From positions 1 through 64,000 of the forward strand of contig CAZFLR010000005.1 of assembly GCA_964519385.1 (NCBI GenBank): 64,000 nucleotides of DNA. Reading direction: 5' to 3'. Origin of the DNA: SVFI01 sp964519385. Its GTDB lineage: Bacteria; Bacillota; Clostridia; Lachnospirales; Lachnospiraceae. This document shows, piece after piece, positions 17,393-24,686 of this stretch (positions within the stretch are counted from its first letter, which is position 1; every line of letters begins with the position of its first letter). The notes beneath the pieces are model-generated. The model did no database searches, was not told the origin of the DNA, and was given only the letters and a program-made list of their open reading frames with translations. Made by a program: the position numbers and the translations under genes.

Positions 17393-17702
17393 ATATATGA
17401 GAGTTCTTGTGTTTTTTGATTTGCCGGTTTTGACTGACAGCAATCGGCGAAATTACAGAAAATTCCGAAAGTATTTAATAAAGTCCGGATTTTTGATGCT
17501 GCAGGAATCAGTTTATTGTAAACTGGCTCAAAATAGTGCGGCGGCGGATGCGGTTATAGAGAATTTGAAGAAAAACAAGCCGGATGCAGGAGTGGTTCAG
17601 GCAATTAAAATCACAGAAAAACAGTACGCCAAGTCAGAATATATTGTTGGCGAGAGCAGGAACAAAGTGATTGATACAGATGAAAGGCTGATAATATTAT
17701 GA
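17382..17702 (+). CDS. cas2: CRISPR-associated protein Cas2
   Basis: The 106-residue protein has the Cas2 ferredoxin-like fold: MRVLVFFDLPVLTDSNRRNY with the conserved Asp after the first strand, then FRKYLIKSGFLMLQESVYCK. In the adaptation complex two Cas2 dimerise and bridge two Cas1 dimers. The GTG start at 17382 gives the MSYRYMR opening known from streptococcal type II-A Cas2, so it is preferred over the ATG at 17397, although it lies inside cas1. Confidence 0.95.
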   Translation: MSYRYMRVLVFFDLPVLTDSNRRNYRKFRKYLIKSGFLMLQESVYCKLAQNSAAADAVIENLKKNKPDAGVVQAIKITEKQYAKSEYIVGESRNKVIDTDERLIIL

Positions 17703-18373
17703 AACTTATAAGCCCGAAGTATGGAATGGAAATAGCCTTGGAAGAAAATAAAATACATGTCTTAGTGATTGAAAAGCAGGAAATCATGTTAGAAATGACA
17801 GAAAATTTTTGGAGACAAAGTAAAGGGGCAGAAGGCATATTTTTATTGTCTGAAGGTGATAAGATTTTTAATTTTTCAAAAAATGTTTGTGTTATTTTAA
17901 ATCTTTTTGCTATGGATTGTAACGAGAGAAAGATTTTAAACAAGCTATATCAGGAAATTTTAAATGTAGGTATAGAAGAAATGAATGAGCAAATAGTAGA
18001 AATGAACGGAAATGTTGTTTCATGTCTGGAAAATCTGCTGGGCAAAATACCGTACAGTTTGGATATGACCTATGAATTGGATGTCATGGGGCTTTTGAAG
18101 CTGTATGATGTAAAAATAGATGACAATTCAGAGAATATGGTTGAAAAGATAATAAACTATATTCGGTGTATGCATCAGATTTGTCATATTTCCGTCTTTG
18201 TGTTTGCTAATTTAAAACAGTATTTGAATGAGGAACAGATACTGACATTACAGGAATTTGTGATGTATGAAAAAGTTTACTTGATTTTAATGGAAAGTAT
18301 GCAAAAATCCATATTGGAATGCGAAAAGTATTGGATATTTGACAAAGATATGTGTATAATTAACACATATTGA
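17699..18373 (+). CDS. csn2: CRISPR-associated protein Csn2
   Basis: The 224-residue protein opens KLISPKYGMEIALEENKIHV and is close to the usual 220-residue length of short-form Csn2. Csn2 forms a calcium-stabilised tetrameric ring that slides on DNA ends and is needed for spacer acquisition in type II-A systems; its presence fixes the subtype. It overlaps cas2 by four bases (ATGA). Its coding sequence is visibly more AT-rich than the housekeeping genes around it. Its last bases hold the predicted promoter of the CRISPR array. Confidence 0.92.
   Translation: MKLISPKYGMEIALEENKIHVLVIEKQEIMLEMTENFWRQSKGAEGIFLLSEGDKIFNFSKNVCVILNLFAMDCNERKILNKLYQEILNVGIEEMNEQIVEMNGNVVSCLENLLGKIPYSLDMTYELDVMGLLKLYDVKIDDNSENMVEKIINYIRCMHQICHISVFVFANLKQYLNEEQILTLQEFVMYEKVYLILMESMQKSILECEKYWIFDKDMCIINTY
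18331..18360 (+). promoter_or_regulatory. Predicted CRISPR array promoter
   Basis: TTGGAT at 18331-18336 and a perfect TATAAT at 18355-18360 with an 18-base spacer lie inside the end of csn2. Transcription would start close to the csn2 stop codon, giving a pre-crRNA with about 105 bases of leader. Confidence 0.55.
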
Positions 18374-18474
18374 ATTGACAGCACAACGTCATTGTGTGTA
18401 CTCGGTGAGAACCTCGAAATCCGGAGTTGTAAGAGTGAGAAAGCCTTCGACGACAATAAAAAATCGGATTTGAG
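18374..18474 (+). promoter_or_regulatory. CRISPR leader with leader-anchoring sequence ATTTGAG
   Basis: The 101 bases between csn2 and the first repeat are non-coding. They end in ATTTGAG (18468-18474) directly against the first repeat, which itself begins GTTTGAG. ATTTGAG at the leader end is the known Cas9/Cas1-Cas2 integration-guiding element of the streptococcal type II-A group, so new spacers should enter at 18475. The rest contains a small GGT-GAGA-ACC hairpin. Confidence 0.75.
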
Positions 18475-19102
18475 GTTTGAGAGTCTTGTTAATTCAGAAG
18501 TGGGTAAAACACCGCTTTAGCGCGTTAACACTGCAAATTGGTTTGAGAGTCTTGTTAATTCAGAAGTGGGTAAAACACACACGCTTTCAAAATGTTTCAT
18601 TCCTGTGTTTGAGAGTCTTGTTAATTCAGAAGTGGGTAAAACTCAAAACGCAGGAGGTGAGAACGTGGAAAGGTTTGAGAGTCTTGTTAATTCAGAAGTG
18701 GGTAAAACGGACGGGTGCGGTTGATGTATCGGCAGATGGTTTGAGAGTCTTGTTAATTCAGAAGTGGGTAAAACTCGACGTCGAAACACTGTTGACATTA
18801 GCGAGTTTGAGAGTCTTGTTAATTCAGAAGTGGGTAAAACTTTTTCTACCATTTCAATAATCCGTTCCTGTTTGAGAGTCTTGTTAATTCAGAAGTGGGT
18901 AAAACATACTGGTTGTATATCTCCTCACCGTCCTTGTTTGAGAGTCTTGTTAATTCAGAAGTGGGTAAAACGAATGTGCTACCATTGCAGCTGCAATTCT
19001 GTTTGAGAGTCTTGTTAATTCAGAAGTGGGTAAAACAGACTTAGATAAATTTCCTTTAATTACTAAGTTTGAGAGTCTTGTTAATTCAGAAACGTGTAAA
19101 AC
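18475..19102 (+). CRISPR. Type II-A CRISPR array, 10 repeats and 9 spacers
   Basis: The 36-base repeat runs GTTTGAGAGTCTTGTTAATT followed by CAGAAGTGGGTAAAAC. Repeats start at 18475, 18541, 18607, 18673, 18739, 18805, 18870, 18936, 19001 and 19067. Spacers are 30 bases, except those at 18841-18869 and 18972-19000, which are 29. The first nine repeats are identical; the last (19067-19102) has three changes in its 3' part (GAAACGTGT instead of GAAGTGGGT), marking the leader-distal end. Transcription is in the same direction as the cas genes. No two spacers look alike. The spacer at 18643-18672 contains AGGAGGTGAGAACGTG, i.e. a ribosome site and possible start codon, as expected from a phage or plasmid gene start. 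Confidence 0.98.
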
Positions 19103-19178
19103 AATATCTATACCAAGTGCATAAGGGTACAGATAGCCCCCAGCTTTCTATAATTCTTCTTCCGATAAGAATTCCCCA

Positions 19179-19207
19179 TTGCAAGAAAAAAAGAAATAAA
19201 GTATATT
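19179..19207 (+). promoter_or_regulatory. rnpB promoter
   Basis: TTGCAA at 19179-19184 and TATATT at 19202-19207 with a 17-base spacer place the start of transcription at about 19214-19220, the 5' end of RNase P RNA. The 76 bases between the last CRISPR repeat and this promoter hold nothing recognisable beyond an AATTCTT/AAGAATT inverted repeat. Confidence 0.75.
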
Positions 19208-19219
19208 ATTTTTGAGAGT

Positions 19220-19562
19220 AAGTAGGACAAATGATCGCGGCTGCAATGTCGAAAGGTGGCAGACGAGGAAAGTCCGGGCTTCAAAGGGCAGGATGCCGGA
19301 TAACGTCCGGTGGAGGTGACTCCAAGGCCAGTGCAACAGAAATATACCGCCGGCTCTGCCGGTAAGGGTGGAAAGGCAGCGTAAGAGACTACCGCCTTGT
19401 TGGTAACAACAAGGGCACATGTAAACCCCATCCGAAGCAAGACCGAATAGAAAACGATACAGTTGCCCGCTGTGTTTTCAGGTGGGTCGCTTGAACCTGG
19501 CGGTAACGTCAGGTCTAGATAGATGATCATTCAATGACATAACCCGGCTTATCGTCCTGCTT
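19220..19562 (+). ncRNA. rnpB: RNase P RNA
   Basis: This is the catalytic RNA that matures tRNA 5' ends. The universally conserved core is present: GAGGAAAGTCCGGGCT near the 5' end (about 19272-19287), ACAGAAATATACCGC in the middle, and GGTAAGGGTGGAAAGG. The 3' part has GGTCTAGATAGATGATCATT and ACATAACCCGGCTTAT. The P1 helix is AAGTAGGAC (19220-19228) with GTCCTGCTT (19554-19562), which sets both ends; the RNA is about 343 nt. It lies directly downstream of the CRISPR array. Confidence 0.97.
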
Positions 19563-19623
19563 ACTTTTTATACTATTGCAGATGAAACCTGCGCGTGCAG
19601 GGGAGTATTCGGGGAGGGACTCC

Positions 19624-21081
19624 ATGTTATTCAATTCGTTAGCATTCGCTGTTTTTTTGCCCATTGTATTCTTTTTATACTGGGTATTGCCAAATAAATA
19701 TCGTCCGCTCTGGATTTTAATCACCGGCTACTATTTTTACATGAGCTGGAATGTAAAATATGTTGTACTGATATTGTTTACAACAGTGGTGTCTTATGGC
19801 TGTGCGATTCTGATGCAGAGATGGAAAAAGAAAAAAACAATTCTCCTGTGTTCTACGCTGATTGCATCTCTGGGAGTATTGTTTTTCTTTAAGTATTTTA
19901 ATTTTTTCAGTCTCAGTGCAGTTAACGTTTTGGAACGTTTTTCAATACATCTGCACCCGGTGACGGTTTCACTGATGCTTCCGGTTGGAATATCGTTTTA
20001 TACATTTCAGACTCTGAGCTATGTGATTGATGTGTATCGGGGTGATGTAGAGGCAGAAAAGAGTTTTATTACATATGCAGCGTTCATTACTTTTTTTCCG
20101 CAGCTTGTGGCAGGTCCGATTGAGCGAACAGGAAGTCTTTTGCCCCAGATAAAAGGGGAACACCACTTTGATAAAGAAAATGCAATCTATGGCTTGATGC
20201 TTATGGCGTGGGGCTTTTTTAAAAAGCTGGTAGTGGCAGATAATCTTGCAGCATATGCAGATTTGATTTTTGATGATGTGTATTCTTATGCAGGTTTTCC
20301 GTTGCTGCTTGCGGCATTTTTCTTTACGATGCAGATATATTGTGATTTTTCGGGGTATTCAGATATTGCCATCGGATGTGCAAAGCTGTTTGACATACAT
20401 TTGATGACCAACTTTAAGAGCCCGTATTTCGCGGTGTCGATTAAGGATTTCTGGAGTCGCTGGCATATTTCACTTTCGACGTGGTTCCGCGATTATGTAT
20501 ATATTCCGCTTGGAGGAAACCGTGTGGGTAAGGTAAGGAATGTCCTGAATCTATTGTTGACATTTCTGGTAAGTGGTTTGTGGCATGGAGCTGCGTGGCA
20601 TTTTGTCGTGTGGGGAGGGTTCCACGGGCTGCTTCAGACGTTAGAAAATTGTATTCCTTTCATGCGCAGGCTGTCTCGAAGGGCAAAGGAAGAGTCGGGG
20701 AATATGCGGGGCGTGAAGGTCTGGCTGCTCAGAATTATGACGTTTGTTATTGTGATGCTTGCATGGGTGTTTTTCCGTGCAGAGCATATGTCGGATGCGT
20801 GGTATGTTCTGGCACATATGCTTGAAGGAATACGAAGTCCGGCGTTATATATAACGGAGGGACTGATGGTCTTTGGCATGAGAATATCAGAAGTGCTGTT
20901 TGTGGTCATTCCGCTCGCAATCCTTATGACATACGACTATGTTTCTCTGCGTAAAGATCCGATTTTACTGATTCGTAAGTGCAAAAAACCGGTGCGATGG
21001 CTAGTCTACTATGGATTTGTATTCCTGGTTCTGATGCTGGCATCGTTTAACGCTCAGGAATTTGTATATTTTCAGTTTTAA
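19624..21081 (+). CDS. MBOAT family membrane-bound O-acyltransferase (AlgI-like)
   Basis: The 485-residue integral membrane protein begins MLFNSLAFAVFLPIVFFLYW, the usual AlgI/DltB-like start. The ATG at 19624 follows GGGAGGGA. Typical signatures are YKFFNFF-like KYFNFFSL, PVGISFYTFQTLSYVIDVYR, FFPQLVAGPIER, CDFSGYSDIAIG, FWSRWHISLSTWFRDYVYIP and LVSGLWHGAAWHFVVWGGFH with the catalytic histidine. Members acetylate exopolysaccharides or other surface polymers from a cytoplasmic donor. A partner SGNH-like protein follows 42 bases downstream, the common two-gene arrangement. The polymer modified is unknown. Confidence 0.93.
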   Translation: MLFNSLAFAVFLPIVFFLYWVLPNKYRPLWILITGYYFYMSWNVKYVVLILFTTVVSYGCAILMQRWKKKKTILLCSTLIASLGVLFFFKYFNFFSLSAVNVLERFSIHLHPVTVSLMLPVGISFYTFQTLSYVIDVYRGDVEAEKSFITYAAFITFFPQLVAGPIERTGSLLPQIKGEHHFDKENAIYGLMLMAWGFFKKLVVADNLAAYADLIFDDVYSYAGFPLLLAAFFFTMQIYCDFSGYSDIAIGCAKLFDIHLMTNFKSPYFAVSIKDFWSRWHISLSTWFRDYVYIPLGGNRVGKVRNVLNLLLTFLVSGLWHGAAWHFVVWGGFHGLLQTLENCIPFMRRLSRRAKEESGNMRGVKVWLLRIMTFVIVMLAWVFFRAEHMSDAWYVLAHMLEGIRSPALYITEGLMVFGMRISEVLFVVIPLAILMTYDYVSLRKDPILLIRKCKKPVRWLVYYGFVFLVLMLASFNAQEFVYFQF

Positions 21082-21123
21082 GTGCCGGGAAATCCGGATA
21101 CAAACGAAAGATGAGGACGGAGT

Positions 21124-22107
21124 ATGTGGAAAGATGTTCGAGAGATAATATGCAAGCTGATTGTTTTGATCCTGCCGTTTTTTATTTTGCTTCCGCTGTA
21201 TTGCAGTTTGTTTCAGAGCTGGTATCTGGATGATGAGTATGCAATGTATCAGCAGCAAAAGGATTGTGTGAGCGGTAAAATGGATGTTGATAAGGTGCGT
21301 GTACTTGTGATGGGAGATTCACAGACAAAAGCGGGATTTCATCCGAAGCTTTTGTGGGAGGGAACGTATAATATCGCACTCGGAGGAGCTACACCGATAG
21401 AGGGATATTACAGTCTGAAAGAATATTTGAGCAACCATGAGCCGCCGGAGACCGTGGTAATGGCGTATGCACCGATGCACTACATGGATGTTGATACTCT
21501 TTGGAAAAGAAGTGTGTATTTTCATACGCTGGACAAGGCGGATTTCAAAGATTTGACAAAGCGTGCGAAGCAATTTGAAGATACAGAGAGTATTTTGATT
21601 GAGAATTATAAAACGGAATATTTGATGTATCAGCTTTATTTGCCGAATAAATACGCAACTGCGCTGAAAAAGTCACTTTTTGTCACGCGTCGTGAAAAAA
21701 CGGAACAAAAGTATGACATGATGGTAGAGTCGAAAGGCTATACGACGTATGGCACGGCGGCGCAGTCGGGAGGAATTAACGGAGAGGCAAAGGTTTCTGA
21801 TTTTTCAGAGTCGGATATTATCACATGGTATCTCGGGGAGACCTTCAGATTGTGTGAAACATATGGAATTCAGGTGGTATTAGAGCAGACACCGATGAAT
21901 GAAACTTCATACAGGATTCTCACACCGGAGTTTAAGGAGCATTACCGTAGTTATATGTATGGGCTTGTGCAGCAGTATCCGGAGGTTTTAATTTATCCGG
22001 ATTTTTACTGCTATCCGAATGATTGTTTCGGCGATTCATCTCACCTGAATTCACACGGTGCCCAAGTCTTTGATGAATTTTTAAAGCAGAAGTATGGTAA
22101 TATGTAA
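21124..22107 (+). CDS. SGNH-like membrane-anchored partner of the MBOAT enzyme
   Basis: The 327-residue protein has one N-terminal membrane anchor (about residues 8-30, LIVLILPFFILLPLYCSLF) and an extracellular domain. VRVLVMGDSQTKAGFHP carries the GDS nucleophile motif (near residue 65), and FGDSSHLNSHGAQVF near the C-terminus carries the DxxH motif of SGNH/GDSL-type hydrolases and AlgX/AlgJ-like acetyltransferases. Such proteins take the acetyl group from the MBOAT protein and place it on the polymer outside the cell. The ribosome site is GAGGACGGAG. It is last in the two-gene unit. Confidence 0.8.
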   Translation: MWKDVREIICKLIVLILPFFILLPLYCSLFQSWYLDDEYAMYQQQKDCVSGKMDVDKVRVLVMGDSQTKAGFHPKLLWEGTYNIALGGATPIEGYYSLKEYLSNHEPPETVVMAYAPMHYMDVDTLWKRSVYFHTLDKADFKDLTKRAKQFEDTESILIENYKTEYLMYQLYLPNKYATALKKSLFVTRREKTEQKYDMMVESKGYTTYGTAAQSGGINGEAKVSDFSESDIITWYLGETFRLCETYGIQVVLEQTPMNETSYRILTPEFKEHYRSYMYGLVQQYPEVLIYPDFYCYPNDCFGDSSHLNSHGAQVFDEFLKQKYGNM

Positions 22108-22129
22108 CCTTTTGTTTGTAAAAAAATAC

Positions 22130-22192
22130 TTGCATATGTGAGAAAGTTGTGCTATGATACACATACACTTTAAAGCGTTACACTTTAAAGCG
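22130..22192 (+). promoter_or_regulatory. Promoter with tandem operator-like repeats
   Basis: TTGCAT (22130-22135) and TATGAT (22153-22158) with a 17-base spacer form the promoter of the aldolase-family gene. Starting at the predicted +1, the 13-mer ACACTTTAAAGCG occurs twice in tandem (22165-22177 and 22180-22192, 15-base step). It includes AAAGCGTTA (22172-22180), shared with the promoters at 45525 and 52308. Binding here would block transcription, so a repressor is inferred. Confidence 0.65.
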
Positions 22193-22254
22193 ATAAAGTA
22201 ATACCGACAGACTTAAGACCGTCGGAAACAACAATGAGGAAAGGAAGCGGTATC

Positions 22255-23229
22255 ATGGCTCAAAAAGGTAATTTGATGACCGTTCGTTCAGATATCAAGA
22301 TTCTGGATGCAACGATCCGTGACGGAGGACTTGTAAACAACTTTAATTTTTCGGATGAATTTGTGAATGAACTTTATCGTGCAAATGTAAAATCCGGTGT
22401 TGATTATATGGAATTCGGTTATAAAGCTTCCAAGGAAATGTTTGATGTGAACCGGTTCGGCAAGTGGAAGTTTTGTGATGAAGCAGATATCAGAGGGATT
22501 GTCGGGGATAATAATTCGGACCTTAAGATTGCTGTTATGGCAGATGTCGGAAGATGTGATTATAAGAAGGATATTGTGGACAGAGATTTGAGCGTAATTG
22601 ATATGATTCGTGTGGCGACATATATCCACACCATGCCTGCAGCCCTTCACATGATAGAGGATGCCAAGGCAAAGGGGTATGAGGTGACGTGCAATATTAT
22701 GGCGGTTTCCAATGCCAAGGAGTCAGATTTGGACACTGCGCTTGAGATGCTTGCTCAAAGCCCGGTGGACGGAATTTATCTGGTGGACAGCTATGGTTCC
22801 CTTTACCCGGAGCAGATTCGTGCGTTGGCGGATAAATATGTTGAGATTGCAGAAGCACATGATAAATATGTCGGAATTCATGCGCATGACAACCAGCAGC
22901 TTGCTTTTGCCAATACGATTGAAGCTGCTGCGAGAGGAGTCAGCCTTTTAGATGCGACTATGAGTTGTCTCGGCAGAGGTGCAGGAAACTGTGCCATGGA
23001 GCTTTTGCTCGGCTTTTTGAAGAATCCGAAGTACAATATGTATCCGGCTCTGAAGTTTATTGAAGAACAGGTTACGAAATTAAAGGCAGATGGTATGGTC
23101 TGGGGATATGATATCCCATATTTTCTGACCGGACGATTGAATTTGCATCCGTCTGCGGCCATAGACTGTGTAAAAGCCGGAAGAACCGATTACACAGAGT
23201 TTTTTACAGAATTGTTAGATCGCTCGTAA
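22255..23229 (+). CDS. DRE-TIM metallolyase / aldolase-family protein (HMGL-like)
   Basis: The 324-residue protein has an HMG-CoA-lyase-like TIM barrel. IKILDATIRDGGLVNNFNFS is the variant of the DxTLRDG metal/catalytic motif, DYMEFGYKAS follows, then DGIYLVDSYGSLYPEQIRAL and the metal-binding HAHDNQQLAFANTIEA. RGAGNCAMELLLGFL closes the barrel. It resembles the 4-hydroxy-2-oxovalerate aldolase branch; the exact substrate cannot be assigned, but a retro-aldol or Claisen-type cleavage of an oxo acid is likely. The start at 22255 is favoured over 22234 because AGGAAAGG is well placed for it. It has its own promoter, operator and terminator. Confidence 0.75.
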   Translation: MAQKGNLMTVRSDIKILDATIRDGGLVNNFNFSDEFVNELYRANVKSGVDYMEFGYKASKEMFDVNRFGKWKFCDEADIRGIVGDNNSDLKIAVMADVGRCDYKKDIVDRDLSVIDMIRVATYIHTMPAALHMIEDAKAKGYEVTCNIMAVSNAKESDLDTALEMLAQSPVDGIYLVDSYGSLYPEQIRALADKYVEIAEAHDKYVGIHAHDNQQLAFANTIEAAARGVSLLDATMSCLGRGAGNCAMELLLGFLKNPKYNMYPALKFIEEQVTKLKADGMVWGYDIPYFLTGRLNLHPSAAIDCVKAGRTDYTEFFTELLDRS

Positions 23230-23261
23230 GAGTTTACAGGCTTGTGAAATAATGAAAACAG

Positions 23262-23300
23262 ATTCCGCCTTTTCTATTTTATTGAAGAGGCGGATTTTTT
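23262..23300 (+). terminator. Terminator after the aldolase-family gene
   Basis: ATTCCGCCTTTTC pairs with GAAGAGGCGGAT around TATTTTATT; TTTTTT follows. Confidence 0.8.
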
Positions 23301-23372
23301 CATGGAAATTTTATTGTCTAAAGCAGAAAATTTGTTTATACTAACAATCAGTGGAAAAGAATGGAGAACATT

Positions 23373-24641
23373 ATGGACAAGGTTTTATTAATCGGTGTCA
23401 ATACAGGTCAGGACGATAATTTTGAACACTCCATGGAGGAGCTTTCCCTGCTTGCTGAGGCATGTGGGATGGAAGTGGTCGGAAAGATGACGCAGAATAT
23501 GTCCTATATCAATAAAGGACTGTATGTCGGTACCGGAAAAATCGAAGAAATAAAGGAAGAGGCTGCGTGGGTTTGTGCAGATATGCTTTTATTTAACGAT
23601 AGTCTGACACCCTCACAGATTCGTAATATTAAGGATGCGACCTCCATTGCCGTCATGGACAGGACGACGCTGATATTAGAGATTTTTGCATCGCGTGCCA
23701 AATCGCGTGAAGCTATGTTGCAGGTTGAGGTGGCGAGGCTGCAATACATGCTTCCGAGGCTTGTGGGACTTCATGAAGCACTTTCGCGACAGGGCGGAGG
23801 CAGCGGTTCTATGAGTAATAAGGGAGCAGGGGAAAAGAAGCTGGAGCTTGACCGTCGTAAGATAGAAAATCGTCTGGCGGAGCTTCGCCGTGAATTGGAA
23901 CAGGTCGAAACGGAACGAATGACACAGCAGAAAAAGCGGGAAAAATCTGCGATTCCGAGAGTGGCACTCGTTGGTTACACCAATGCGGGAAAATCTACCA
24001 TCATGAATGCAATGGTGGAGCGATATATCGGAGACGAAGAAAAAAAGGTGCTTGAACAGGATATGCTTTTTGCAACGCTGGACACCTCGGTCCGCAATAT
24101 TACTCCGAAGGAAAACAAGACGATACTTCTTTCTGATACAGTCGGATTTATTGACAAGCTTCCGCACGGACTGGTAAAAGCGTTCCGTTCCACGCTCTCA
24201 GAGGCGGTTTCTGCACACCTGATTCTGCATGTGGTTGATTTTTCAGACCCGCATTATAAGGAACAGATGGAAGTAACCAAAGAGACGCTGAAGGAAATTG
24301 GCGCAGCAGATGTTCCGGTTTTTTATGTATTTAACAAGGCCGATCTTTTAGAGGAAGATAATGCAGTAAAAATACCCAAGATTACGGAACAGGCAATTTA
24401 TATTTCAGCGAAACAGAGAGTAGGTATGGATGAGCTGATTGACGAGATATTAAAGCGTGTGTACAGCGGACACAGAGAGTGCCATCTGCTTTTGCCGTAT
24501 GACAGAGGCGATTTATTCTCTTATTTGAAAGAGCATGCCAATGTGATAGAAAGCAGCTATGAGGCGGACGGAATTCATGTCACGGCAGAGTGCGGAGAGG
24601 CAGACCGTGCGCGTCTGGAAGCGTTTGTGAAGCAGGATTGA
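23373..24641 (+). CDS. hflX: GTPase HflX
   Basis: The 422-residue protein is a ribosome-binding GTPase that splits stalled 70S ribosomes. The N-terminal HflX domain ends in the glycine-rich LSRQGGGSGSMSNKGAGEKK segment (about residues 135-155) and a coiled coil of Arg/Glu heptads. The G domain has G1 GYTNAGKSTIMNAM, G3 LLSDTVGFIDKLPHGLV and G4 NKAD. The ATG at 23373 has GGAGA five bases upstream; the in-frame ATG at 23361 has no good ribosome site. Confidence 0.95.
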   Translation: MDKVLLIGVNTGQDDNFEHSMEELSLLAEACGMEVVGKMTQNMSYINKGLYVGTGKIEEIKEEAAWVCADMLLFNDSLTPSQIRNIKDATSIAVMDRTTLILEIFASRAKSREAMLQVEVARLQYMLPRLVGLHEALSRQGGGSGSMSNKGAGEKKLELDRRKIENRLAELRRELEQVETERMTQQKKREKSAIPRVALVGYTNAGKSTIMNAMVERYIGDEEKKVLEQDMLFATLDTSVRNITPKENKTILLSDTVGFIDKLPHGLVKAFRSTLSEAVSAHLILHVVDFSDPHYKEQMEVTKETLKEIGAADVPVFYVFNKADLLEEDNAVKIPKITEQAIYISAKQRVGMDELIDEILKRVYSGHRECHLLLPYDRGDLFSYLKEHANVIESSYEADGIHVTAECGEADRARLEAFVKQD

Positions 24642-24686
24642 CAAAGGTGTTATACTATTTTATAGAGAAAGAAAGAGGCGATAAAT

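Noticed and set aside
18477..18860. Open reading frame with a repeated RVLLIQKWVK peptide
   Set aside because: It is the translation of the CRISPR repeats; the 66-base period is a multiple of three, which keeps the frame open.
18511..19066. Self-targeting spacers
   Set aside because: No spacer was seen to match sequence elsewhere in this window; the rest of the genome cannot be judged.
19108..19530. Reverse-strand open frames across 19108-19530
   Set aside because: They are antisense to RNase P RNA, whose conserved core and P1 helix explain the sequence.
22165..22192. CcpA catabolite-response (cre) site
   Set aside because: The left half fits partly, but the right half of the cre consensus is not met here or at the two related sites.
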